Shown one piece after another: positions 18,121 through 26,004 of a DNA stretch of 64,000 nt (position 1 is the first letter of the stretch; each line of letters opens with the position of its first letter). Made by a program: the position numbers and the translations under genes. The notes beneath the pieces were generated by a model. The model saw nothing but the letters and a program-made list of their open reading frames with translations, was not told the DNA's origin and did no database searches. Origin of the DNA: Pseudomonas tritici (GTDB lineage: Bacteria > Pseudomonadota > Gammaproteobacteria > Pseudomonadales > Pseudomonadaceae); the NCBI RefSeq assembly GCF_014268275.3, contig NZ_CP077084.1:5700501-5764500 (forward strand), in the 5' to 3' direction.

Positions 18121-18810
18121 TTAGTTGAAGAAGCGTTCAAAGGCTTCGCTGGCGCGCTGCACGTTATCGACGAGGGTTTTTACCTCGGTCACGATGTTCG
18201 TCAGGCTGGAGTCGGAGCTCAACGCGCCGAACATGTTGTAAACAACTTGCCCGTTCGGCATGGACTCGATGCCGATCGAAGACAGCGGGAACATTTCCCG
18301 GCTGCGCAGCACGGCGTCATTGAAGGCAGGTACATCGTTGATGGACTCCACGTCGACCAGAACGGTGTCGACGATGATCTGCTCGCCGACCACCGCGATG
18401 TAAATCGGCAAGCCACCGAAGTCGTTCATTTCCAGCTTGATGCTGGACTCGGAGCCTTGAACCAGAGAAAGCGTAATGTCGTTGGAAACCACGTCGTCCA
18501 GGGCCTGAAGTGCACTGAAGAGGCGATCGATGTTCCAGTTGGTACCTGCGCTCATGTAATTCTCCGACATGAATGAGCCAGCCAGAATCGGCTGGCGAAG
18601 CTGTTTCTCCATCTGCTTGAGCAGGCTTCGATTTTCGGGAAGCACCCAAGTCTCGTGTTTCACATAACCGGCGGCCGCCAGGCCCGCGCGCATCTGCTTC
18701 ATATAAAAGCTCGACGGCTTCTTTGCGGGCGATTTCAAGCGCTCTCCCTTGCGGCTTGCTGAATCTGTATCGGGCCCTGCTGGCGGGCTCGATGGAGAGC
18801 TGCTTTTCAT
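18121..18810 (-). CDS. yjfI: DUF2170 protein (YjfI)
   Basis: A 229-residue protein. About 35 residues of Ser/Pro/Lys-rich sequence precede a short helical region (SFYMKQMRAGLAAAGYVKHE, resembling a small DNA- or protein-binding helix pair) and the DUF2170 domain from about residue 75 (NWNIDRLFSALQALDDVV to the end). In E. coli yjfI also opens the yjf operon. The ATG at 18810 has GAGG nine bases upstream. The promoter just upstream is bracketed by two identical palindromes. Function is unknown. Confidence 0.85.
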   Translation of the reverse strand: MKSSSPSSPPAGPDTDSASRKGERLKSPAKKPSSFYMKQMRAGLAAAGYVKHETWVLPENRSLLKQMEKQLRQPILAGSFMSENYMSAGTNWNIDRLFSALQALDDVVSNDITLSLVQGSESSIKLEMNDFGGLPIYIAVVGEQIIVDTVLVDVESINDVPAFNDAVLRSREMFPLSSIGIESMPNGQVVYNMFGALSSDSSLTNIVTEVKTLVDNVQRASEAFERFFN

Positions 18811-18833
18811 GGTACTGACCTCGTTGTGAAAAA

Positions 18834-18891
18834 CTCACGCGTGAGAAACACTACAGGCAATTTCGATCGTGCTCAATAGCTCACGCGTGAG
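18834..18891 (-). promoter_or_regulatory. yjf operon promoter bracketed by twin operators
   Basis: The perfect 12-bp palindrome CTCACGCGTGAG occurs at 18834-18845 and 18880-18891, 46 bp apart. Between them on the minus strand are TTGAGC (18871-18876) and TAGTGT (18848-18853) with a 17-bp spacer, a plausible -35/-10 pair 25-65 bp before yjfI. A dimeric repressor bound at both sites would cover the promoter. The regulator is not identified. Confidence 0.7.
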
Positions 18892-18951
18892 ATTTTTTCG
18901 GTGCGTTTTTCGGCCATCAAAAATAGCTGGGCAAGCGATAGGCGCTCCCTG

Positions 18952-18997
18952 GGAAACGCCCTGCAAGCAAAAAGGATCAGTCCTGCTGGCCTTTGAA
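18952..18997. repeat. Short structured repeat, copy 2
   Basis: GGAAACGCCCTGCAA... to CCTGCTGGCCTTTGAA matches the element at 12531 over most of its length; the stem-forming bases change in pairs (AGGA/TCCT here, AGGG/CCCT there). It lies in the 441-bp gap between yjfI and the permease gene. Apart from this element and the operators at either end, the gap shows nothing else I can name. Confidence 0.5.
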
Positions 18998-19170
18998 AAT
19001 CACACCCCACTCACTCCCGTGTTCCCCCCACCCACCTGTGTTCCCAGGTGACACCCCCCGACCTTACCCCCATCGCATAAACATCAAATGAAACGTCCTA
19101 CACACATATCTAAACAAACCGTTTAAGCGCCAATTCCCCGACTCCCCTCTCCGCTGGCCCAAAACCTGCT

Positions 19171-19189
19171 TATTGCACACCGTACAATA
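19171..19189. promoter_or_regulatory. Candidate TetR operator upstream of permease-aminotransferase genes
   Basis: TATTGCACACCGTACAATA is an inverted repeat with 8-base arms, three central bases and one mismatched pair. It includes TACAAT, a possible -10, and lies 62 bp before the permease start. The same motif, ATTGYAC-N3-GTACAAT, recurs at 22743-22761 in front of the CoA ligase gene, and a TetR gene lies between the two. Confidence 0.6.
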
Positions 19190-19251
19190 AAACCGGCTCA
19201 AGCCGGGCTCACCCTCAACCACTGCTGCGTAATGCAGCCAGGGGAATGCTG

Positions 19252-20649
19252 ATGTCTACAACACCGCTTCACTCTTCCAACCATGGCTTGGCGCGATCGC
19301 TCAAGGAGCGCCACGTCATGTTGATCGCTATCGGCGGCATTATCGGGGCCGGATTGTTTTTGGGGTCGGGCAAGGCGATTGCCACGGCGGGGCCGGCGCT
19401 GTTGCTGGCGTATGCATTGTGTGGAGGGATGGTTTATTTGATTGCGCGGGCGCTGGGAGAGTTGTCGTTGTATCGGCCCAGCAGTGGGTCGTTTGCGACG
19501 TATGCGGAGGAGTTTTTGGGGCCGCGGGTGGCATTTATCACGGGGTGGTCGTATTGGATGATCTGGATTCTGGTCGGGGTGCTGGAGGTGACCGGGATTG
19601 GCTTGCTAATGAAGTATTGGTACCCGGAGTTGCCGCAGTGGATTCCCGCGCTGGTCACTGTCGGCGTGTTGATGGTGATCAATCTGTTTGCGGTGAAGAC
19701 GTTTGGTGAGGTGGAGTTCTGGCTGGCGTTGATCAAGGTGTTGACGATTGTCGGGCTGATTGGGGCGGGGTTGGTGATTTTGTTGTTTGGGCTGGAGACG
19801 TCTGCGCAGACGACACCCTCAGTCGCGAATCTCTGGCAGCACGGTGGTTTTTTTCCGAATGGCTGGAAGGGCTTCTGGTTCGCGGTGCCTGTCGCCGCGT
19901 TTACCTTTGCCGGGGTGGAGGTGATTGGTTTGGTGGCGGCGGAAACGGCCGAGCCGCAGCGCACCTTGCCACGAGCGATCAATAGCATCCTGTGGCGCAT
20001 GGCGATTTTTTACCTGGGGTCGACCGCTGTGATCATGGCGCTGTACCCGTGGAACCAGATCGACACCGCGCAAAGCCCGTTTGTGATGGTGTTCGACAGT
20101 ACTGGGCTGGGTGTGGCGGCCGGATTTATCAATTTCGTGGTGATCAGCGCGCTGGCGTCCTCGTGCAATACCGGACTGTTTGCCACCAGCCGCATGTTGT
20201 TTGCGCTGTCGCATATCCGGCAGGCGCCGCGTCAGCTGCAGGTGTTGAGCCCGCAACAGGTGCCGGCCCGTTGCTTGATGGTGTCGACCGCCATTTTGCT
20301 AGTGGGGGTGCTGCTGAATTATTTGATCCCGGAGAGCATTTTCAGCCTGTTGATCACGGGAATCCTGGGCCTGTTGATTTGGGTGTGGATGGTGATCATC
20401 ACCGCGCATATGGCCTATCGCCGTAAGGTGCAGCGCAGCGAGCTGGCAGAAGTGGATTACCGCCTGCCCTGGCCCAAGGTCAGCAGTGTGCTCGTGCTGG
20501 GTTACCTGGGCGTGCTGACGGTGTTGGTGATCCGCGACCCGGAAACGCGCGCGGCGTTTTACGTGGCGGCGGCGTGGTTTGGCTTATTGATGCTGGTGTA
20601 TCCGAAACGTGCTGCGTCGAAGGGGGTGAGTGATGCCTGGCAAGCTTGA
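19252..20649 (+). CDS. APC-family amino acid permease
   Basis: A 465-residue inner-membrane transporter with about 12 hydrophobic segments. The AAT-type signature is at the N-terminus (LKERHVMLIAIGGIIGAGLF). The ATG at 19252 was chosen because AGGGG is seven bases upstream; the ATG at 19246 is too close to it. It overlaps the aminotransferase gene start by 17 bp, so the two are co-translated. GC and codon use are uneven in its first third (many G-ending NTG/GTG codons). The substrate is inferred from the neighbours as a beta-amino acid. Confidence 0.88.
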   Translation: MSTTPLHSSNHGLARSLKERHVMLIAIGGIIGAGLFLGSGKAIATAGPALLLAYALCGGMVYLIARALGELSLYRPSSGSFATYAEEFLGPRVAFITGWSYWMIWILVGVLEVTGIGLLMKYWYPELPQWIPALVTVGVLMVINLFAVKTFGEVEFWLALIKVLTIVGLIGAGLVILLFGLETSAQTTPSVANLWQHGGFFPNGWKGFWFAVPVAAFTFAGVEVIGLVAAETAEPQRTLPRAINSILWRMAIFYLGSTAVIMALYPWNQIDTAQSPFVMVFDSTGLGVAAGFINFVVISALASSCNTGLFATSRMLFALSHIRQAPRQLQVLSPQQVPARCLMVSTAILLVGVLLNYLIPESIFSLLITGILGLLIWVWMVIITAHMAYRRKVQRSELAEVDYRLPWPKVSSVLVLGYLGVLTVLVIRDPETRAAFYVAAAWFGLLMLVYPKRAASKGVSDAWQA

Positions 20650-21904
20650 GTTGGAGCGTTGCATTCAACGGTACATCCGGGCCAATCCCAAGAGTGCGCG
20701 CCAGTTGGAGTGGGCCGCGCAGGTGATGCCCGGCGGCAACACGCGCTCGGTGCTGTTTTATGAGCCGTTTCCGTTGGTGATGACAGGCGGCAGCGGGTGT
20801 TTTCTCGATGATCTGGATGGGCACCGCTACGTCGACTTCCTCGCGGAATACACGGCAGCGCTGTATGGACACTCCCATCCGGCGATTACCCATGCGCTGA
20901 CAAAGGCGATGGCGAATGGGCTGAACCTGAGCGCCCATACGGAATGGGAGGCGCGGCTGGCAACACTGATTGTGGAGCGCTTCGGCTGTATCGAGCAGGT
21001 GCGGTTTACCAACTCCGGCACCGAGGCGAATCTGCTCGCGCTGGCGGCGGCGAAGGCCTACACCGGGCGCAGCGGAGTCATCGCGTTCAACGGCGGTTAT
21101 CACGGCGGTGTGTTGAGTTTTGCCGGGGCAAGCACGGCGATGAATGTGCCGCATCGGGTCTACTTGGCCGACTACAACGACCTGGACAGCGTCGAGCGTT
21201 TGCTGCATGAGCATGTCGACATTGCGGCCATCCTGGTGGAGCCGATGCTGGGTGCGGGCGGGTGTATCTGTGCCGAGCCGGGGTTTCTCGAAGGGTTACG
21301 GGAAAGGAGCCAGGCCCATGGCACGCTGCTCATCTTCGATGAAGTGATGACCTCGCGCCTGGCCCCCGGCGGGTTGCAGGAAAAGCTCGGCATTACTCCG
21401 GACCTGATCACCCTGGGCAAATACCTCGGCGGCGGCCTGCCGTGCGGCGTGCTCGGTGGGCGGCGGGACATCCTGGCGCAGTTTGACCCGCGCCATGGAT
21501 GCCTGTCCCATGCGGGCACGTTCAATAACAATGTGCTGACCATGGCGGCGGGCATCGCCGGACTGGAGCAGGTGTACACCCGCGAAGCAGCGTTGGAACT
21601 CAATGCCCGTGGCGACAGGTTGCGCGGCCAGCTCAATGAGGTGCTGGCGCCCATGTCGATGCAATTTACCGGGCAAGGATCGGTGATGAATCTGCATCCC
21701 ACGGGCTTACCGATTCGTCGTCCGTCAGATATCCCAACGGACCGAAACGACCTGCGCGACCTGTTCTTCTTTCACCTGCTCGAATGTGGGATCTACAGCG
21801 CGCGGCGCGGGTTGTTTGCGCTGAGTTTGCCGCTGACTGACCGCGAGCTGAGCCGACTGGTCACGGCCACGCAAGCGTTCGTCGAGCGCTACGGAGGGGG
21901 TTGA
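20633..21904 (+). CDS. Class III aminotransferase resembling beta-phenylalanine (beta-amino acid) transaminases
   Basis: A 423-residue PLP enzyme of the glutamate-1-semialdehyde aminomutase-like group. The PLP lysine is about K263 (LITLGKYLGGGLP), the aspartate is in IFDEVMTSRLAPGG, and the phosphate loop is in RFTNSGTEAN. The segment PGGNTRSVLFYEPFPL (arginine about 38) and C-terminal YSARRGLFALSLPLTD closely resemble the carboxylate-binding arginine segments of Variovorax beta-phenylalanine aminotransferase. The ATG at 20633 has AGGGGG upstream and overlaps the permease gene. It would convert a beta-amino acid plus 2-oxoglutarate or pyruvate to a beta-keto acid. The substrate is inference. 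Confidence 0.82.
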   Translation: MPGKLELERCIQRYIRANPKSARQLEWAAQVMPGGNTRSVLFYEPFPLVMTGGSGCFLDDLDGHRYVDFLAEYTAALYGHSHPAITHALTKAMANGLNLSAHTEWEARLATLIVERFGCIEQVRFTNSGTEANLLALAAAKAYTGRSGVIAFNGGYHGGVLSFAGASTAMNVPHRVYLADYNDLDSVERLLHEHVDIAAILVEPMLGAGGCICAEPGFLEGLRERSQAHGTLLIFDEVMTSRLAPGGLQEKLGITPDLITLGKYLGGGLPCGVLGGRRDILAQFDPRHGCLSHAGTFNNNVLTMAAGIAGLEQVYTREAALELNARGDRLRGQLNEVLAPMSMQFTGQGSVMNLHPTGLPIRRPSDIPTDRNDLRDLFFFHLLECGIYSARRGLFALSLPLTDRELSRLVTATQAFVERYGGG

Positions 21905-21979
21905 CGGCTATTGCGCAAGAGCGACAGCGAATCGGTGAACCGCTATCCTTTCGCCGTCGCTCAACCGGAACCCACAATA

Positions 21980-22711
21980 ATGACCAGCAAAACCGCAAAC
22001 CCACGAGGCAGGCGTAAAAAAACCGCTGGCGAAGATGCAAAGAGCCCACTGAACAAAGACGCCATCATCACCGCCGCCCTGGCGTTGATCGATCGCGAAG
22101 GCCTGGACAAATGCAGCCTGCGCAACCTGGCCAGCAGCCTGGGTGTGTACCCGACGGCCATCTATTGGTACGTCTCATCACGCGAGTTGTTGTTGAGTGA
22201 AGTGCTGGCCAAAGTCCTGGAACACGTTGCGCCAGAGCCTCAGGAGCGGCGCTGGCAGGACTACCTGCGTGCGGCGATGGTCAACTGCCATGATGCCGTG
22301 CACCAGCATCCGAACATCGCGCCGTTGTTGGGTTCGCAATTGGTGTCCAACGCCAGCACCGACTTCACGTTGGTCGAGGGTGTGTTGGCAGCACTGCAAC
22401 AAGCGGGTTTCAGCGGCCCTTCCCTGGCCGCCGCCTACAATACGTTTATCGCTGCTCTTACCGGTTTCACGACGCTGGAGTACGCGCCATTGCCGGATAA
22501 TACCGAGGCATGGCAATGCCAAGTGCAGGAGAAGCTGCGGGCCATCGATGCAGAACAGCACCCCACGCTCGCGCAGAATATGGACCAACTGAGCAATCGC
22601 GGTTTCAGCCTGCGCTGGCAAAATGGCGTGCACGCGGCGCTGGATGAGAGCTTCACGTTCTACGTCGACACCCTCCTCTGCGGCCTGGAAACCCTGGCTG
22701 CCCGCCGCTGA
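21980..22711 (+). CDS. TetR-family regulator
   Basis: A 243-residue repressor. After a basic leader (ANPRGRRKK) comes the TetR helix-turn-helix at about 25-75 (AALALIDREGLDKCSLRNLA, SLGVYPTAIYWYVSSRELLL). The C-terminal domain is divergent, as expected for ligand binding. The ATG at 21980 is tentative because its ribosome site is weak; an upstream TTG would add 23 residues. The gene sits between the permease-aminotransferase pair and the ligase-thiolase genes, both preceded by the same palindrome, so it probably controls both. Confidence 0.88.
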   Translation: MTSKTANPRGRRKKTAGEDAKSPLNKDAIITAALALIDREGLDKCSLRNLASSLGVYPTAIYWYVSSRELLLSEVLAKVLEHVAPEPQERRWQDYLRAAMVNCHDAVHQHPNIAPLLGSQLVSNASTDFTLVEGVLAALQQAGFSGPSLAAAYNTFIAALTGFTTLEYAPLPDNTEAWQCQVQEKLRAIDAEQHPTLAQNMDQLSNRGFSLRWQNGVHAALDESFTFYVDTLLCGLETLAARR

Positions 22712-22742
22712 AAATTCGCACAGCAAAACCAGACACACCACC

Positions 22743-22761
22743 AATTGTACGTCGTACAATT
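22743..22761. promoter_or_regulatory. Candidate TetR operator upstream of the CoA ligase gene
   Basis: AATTGTACGTCGTACAATT is a perfect 9-base inverted repeat around one base. It contains TACAAT (22755-22760), a possible -10, and lies 70 bp before the ligase start, immediately downstream of the TetR gene. It matches the site at 19171 apart from one arm base and the centre. Confidence 0.7.
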
Positions 22762-22830
22762 TGTCGCTACAGTCCGCCACGCAAGAGCACCCCATGACCC
22801 GAATAACAACAACGTCAGAGGTCTTTTATC

Positions 22831-24822
22831 GTGGCGACTGGATTCAACGACGTGGCCCAGGGGCAACTGCTCTGGCAGCCCTCCCCTGAGCTTCTTCAAC
22901 ACGCTTGCCTCACTCACTACCTGAGTTGGCTGAGGCACGAACGCAAGCTCAGATTCGCCGATTACCACCCGCTATGGCAGTGGTCCGTCGATGAGCCGGA
23001 AGCGTTCTGGCAATCGATCTGGGATCATTTTCACATTCAGGCCAGTAGCCCTCACCAAGCGGTGCTGGGTGACCGTGCGATGCCCGGTGCGCAGTGGTTT
23101 CCCGGTGCGCGACTGAATTTTGCCGAACACATTCTGCGCAATGAACGCGAAGGCGACGCACTGCTCTACCAGAGTGAAACGGTTGCCTTGCAAGGCCTGC
23201 CGTGGAGTGACTTCGCCCGTCAGGTTCGCACCCTGGCGACCTACCTACGGGAAGTGGGCGTGATGCCGGGTGATCGAGTGGTGGCTTATTTGCCAAATGT
23301 TCCCGAGGCGATGATCGCGCTGTGTGCCTGTGCGGCCATCGGTGCGGTCTGGGCCAGTTGCTCGCCGGATTTCGGTGCGGAGGGCGTGCTGGACCGGGTG
23401 CGGCAATTGTCGCCGAAGGTGCTGTTGGCGGTGGACGGTTATCGCTATGGCGGCAAGGCGTTTGATCGACGCGAACAGGTCCGGCACATTGCCCGCGAGC
23501 TGGGCAGTATCGAACACGTCATCGTGCTGCCAGCGCTGTTTCCCGATGAACCGCTGACGGTTGCCAACGCCATCGATTGGCGCGCCTTGCTCCGGCGGCC
23601 TACGGTGCCCGCTGCCGATTTCCACTGCGAACAATTGCCCTTCGATCATCCGTTATGGGTGCTGTTTTCTTCCGGCACGACTGGCTTGCCCAAAGCCATC
23701 GTACACAGCCATGGCGGGATACTTCTGGAGCAACTGAAGGCACTGCATCTACACCTGGATTTTCGCCCCGGTGATACAGCATTCATCTTCACCACCACAG
23801 GCTGGATGATGTGGAACACCTTGTTCAGCGCCCTGCTCTGCGGAGTACGGCCGGTGCTCTATGACGGCCATCCGACCTGGCCGAACATCGATACGCTGTG
23901 GCAGATCGTGCAGGACAGCCGCGCCAGCTTTTTCGGCACCAGCCCGACTTATATCGAGTTGATGAAACGCTACGACGTAGTGCCCCGTGAGCGCTTTGAC
24001 CTGGGCGCGCTGCGCACCGTGATGCCGGTTGGCTCGCCGGTTTCGCCGCAGTGCAATGCCTGGTTTTACCGCAACCTCAAAACGGATATCTGGGTGACCA
24101 CGGGCAGCGGGGGCACGGACATTTGCACGGGCCTGGTAAGCGGCGTGCCGACGCTGCCGGTGTATGCCGGTGAAATCCAGGCGCGCGCCCTGGGTGTGGC
24201 GGTTCATGCGCTTGATGAAAATGGTCGGCCGGTGGTTGAACAGGTTGGCGAGTTGGTGGTGACGTCGCCCATGCCGTCGATGCCGGTGTACTTTTGGGAT
24301 GACACTGGGGGCGAGCGCTACCGCGAAAGCTATTTCCAACCCTGGCCAGGGGTGTGGCGCCATGGGGATTTTTTCTTGCTCAATGCCCGTGGCGGTTGCC
24401 AGGTGCTGGGGCGTTCGGACGCCACGCTGAACCGCTTTGGGGTGCGGATCGGTACAGCAGAAATCTACCGGGCATTGGAGCCCATCGCAGAAATCGACGA
24501 TGCGCTGATCGTGAATCTGGACCTGCCCGAAGGCGGTTTTTTCATGCCGCTGTTTGTCCAACTGCGTCACGGCGCGGTGCTGGACGATGCCTTGCAGCAG
24601 CGCGTGCGTGAATGCCTGCGCCAGGCGTGTACGCCCCGGCATGTACCGGACCAGATCCTCGCGGTGCCGCTGATTCCCCTGACGCTGACCGGTAAAAAAA
24701 TGGAAGTGCCGGTGCGCCGAATCCTGATGGGGCACGAGCCGCAAAACGTCGCCAACCTCAGCGCCATGCGCGATCCGCAGGCGCTGGCGTTTTTCATCGA
24801 ATACGCCCGCCGGAGTCGTTAA
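22831..24822 (+). CDS. Acetoacetyl-CoA synthetase-type ligase
   Basis: A 663-residue member of the acyl-adenylate ligases closest in layout to acetoacetate-CoA ligase. The order is an N-terminal LHxAEH-like start (PGARLNFAEHIL), the AMP-binding loop FSSGTTGLPKAIVHSHGG about residue 280, TGSGGTDICTG about 428, and the catalytic C-terminal lysine in LTLTGKKMEVPVRR. It activates a short beta-keto acid as its CoA ester in the cytoplasm. The GTG start at 22831 has AGAGG upstream. It follows the TetR operator and leads an apparent operon with the thiolase-like gene 2 bp downstream. Acetoacetate is the family substrate; an aryl beta-keto acid is possible here. Confidence 0.88.
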   Translation: MATGFNDVAQGQLLWQPSPELLQHACLTHYLSWLRHERKLRFADYHPLWQWSVDEPEAFWQSIWDHFHIQASSPHQAVLGDRAMPGAQWFPGARLNFAEHILRNEREGDALLYQSETVALQGLPWSDFARQVRTLATYLREVGVMPGDRVVAYLPNVPEAMIALCACAAIGAVWASCSPDFGAEGVLDRVRQLSPKVLLAVDGYRYGGKAFDRREQVRHIARELGSIEHVIVLPALFPDEPLTVANAIDWRALLRRPTVPAADFHCEQLPFDHPLWVLFSSGTTGLPKAIVHSHGGILLEQLKALHLHLDFRPGDTAFIFTTTGWMMWNTLFSALLCGVRPVLYDGHPTWPNIDTLWQIVQDSRASFFGTSPTYIELMKRYDVVPRERFDLGALRTVMPVGSPVSPQCNAWFYRNLKTDIWVTTGSGGTDICTGLVSGVPTLPVYAGEIQARALGVAVHALDENGRPVVEQVGELVVTSPMPSMPVYFWDDTGGERYRESYFQPWPGVWRHGDFFLLNARGGCQVLGRSDATLNRFGVRIGTAEIYRALEPIAEIDDALIVNLDLPEGGFFMPLFVQLRHGAVLDDALQQRVRECLRQACTPRHVPDQILAVPLIPLTLTGKKMEVPVRRILMGHEPQNVANLSAMRDPQALAFFIEYARRSR

Positions 24823-24824
24823 CC

Positions 24825-26003
24825 ATGAAGGGCAACGCATTTATCGTCGGCGCCTACGAACATCCCACACGGCATGCGGTGGACCGCTCCCTCGCGCAAT
24901 TGCACGCGGACGTGGCCCGCGGCGCCCTGGCGGATGCGGGGCTGAGCCTCAGCGACGTGGACGGCTACTTTTGCGCCGGCGACGTACCCGGTTGGGATGC
25001 TCCGGGTGTAGGGCCTTTTTCCATGGTCGAGTACCTGGGCATTCATCCTCGGCACTTGGAGACCACAGAAAGCTGGGGTTCGTCCTACCTGCATCACGTC
25101 GCCCAAGCTACACGCGCGATTGCCGACGGGCGCTGCACCGTCGCCCTGATCACCCAAGCCGGACGCCCGCGTGCCAGGCGCCAACGGCCGGACGCCAGCC
25201 ACCTCGATCAGCCCCAAACCACCTGCGAAGGCCCCTTTGAAATGCCCTACGGCGCCGCCGTGACCAACCTGTACGCGATGTGCGCGATGCGCCATCAGTA
25301 CGAGCACGGCACCACCGCCGAGCAACTGGCCTGGATCAAAGTCGCAGCGTCGCACCATGCACAGCACAACCCCCTGGCGATGTTGCGCAACATAGTGACG
25401 GTGGACGATGTGCTGAACTCACCGCTGATCGCCGCCCCGTTGCGACGCTTGGATTGTTGTGTGATCAGCGACGGCGGTGGCGCGTTGGTGGTGGTTCATC
25501 CGTCCATTGCGCAGGCACTCAAGCGGCCGCTGATTACACCCATCGGTGCAGGTTATTCACTCAGTCATCTGAACGGCGGCTACTTCGACCTGCTGGCTTC
25601 GGGCGCGGTGAAGTCTGGCGCCGATGCCTTCGCCGAGGCACGGCTCAAACCCAGCGACATCCGCTACGCCTCGCTGTACGACAGCTTCACCATCACCGTA
25701 TTGATCCAGCTGGAAAACCTAGGCTTCTGCCCCCCCGGCGAGGGCGGTGCTTTCGTTGCCGACGGTAAATTGATCAGCGGCGTGGGCCCGTTGGCGATCA
25801 ATACCGACGGTGGCGGGCTGTGCAACAACCACCCCGGCAATCGCGGCGGCATGGCCAGGCTGATAGAGGCTGTGCGTCAGTTACGTGGCGAGGCACACCC
25901 AGCGGTGCAAAGGCCTGACTGCGCGCTGGCCCTGGCCCACGGCACCGGTGGATTGCTGGGCTCACGGCATGGCAGCGCTACTCTCATTCTGGAGCGACTC
26001 TGA
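24825..26003 (+). CDS. Thiolase-like (SCP-2/lipid-transfer type) acyl-CoA cleaving enzyme
   Basis: A 392-residue protein with the thiolase fold of the SCP-x/Ltp branch: a conserved C-terminal half (SLYDSFTITVLIQLENLGF, GPLAINTDGGGLCNNHPGNRGG, LAHGTGGLLGSRHGSATLIL). At the position of the usual nucleophilic cysteine it reads TTESWGSSYLHH, with serine. The ATG is 2 bp after the ligase stop, and a DUF35 gene follows directly, the pairing seen in thiolase/DUF35 and Ltp2/DUF35 enzymes. The expected role is cleavage of a beta-ketoacyl-CoA. Lack of the cysteine makes the exact chemistry uncertain. Confidence 0.8.
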   Translation: MKGNAFIVGAYEHPTRHAVDRSLAQLHADVARGALADAGLSLSDVDGYFCAGDVPGWDAPGVGPFSMVEYLGIHPRHLETTESWGSSYLHHVAQATRAIADGRCTVALITQAGRPRARRQRPDASHLDQPQTTCEGPFEMPYGAAVTNLYAMCAMRHQYEHGTTAEQLAWIKVAASHHAQHNPLAMLRNIVTVDDVLNSPLIAAPLRRLDCCVISDGGGALVVVHPSIAQALKRPLITPIGAGYSLSHLNGGYFDLLASGAVKSGADAFAEARLKPSDIRYASLYDSFTITVLIQLENLGFCPPGEGGAFVADGKLISGVGPLAINTDGGGLCNNHPGNRGGMARLIEAVRQLRGEAHPAVQRPDCALALAHGTGGLLGSRHGSATLILERL

Positions 26004-26004
26004 T

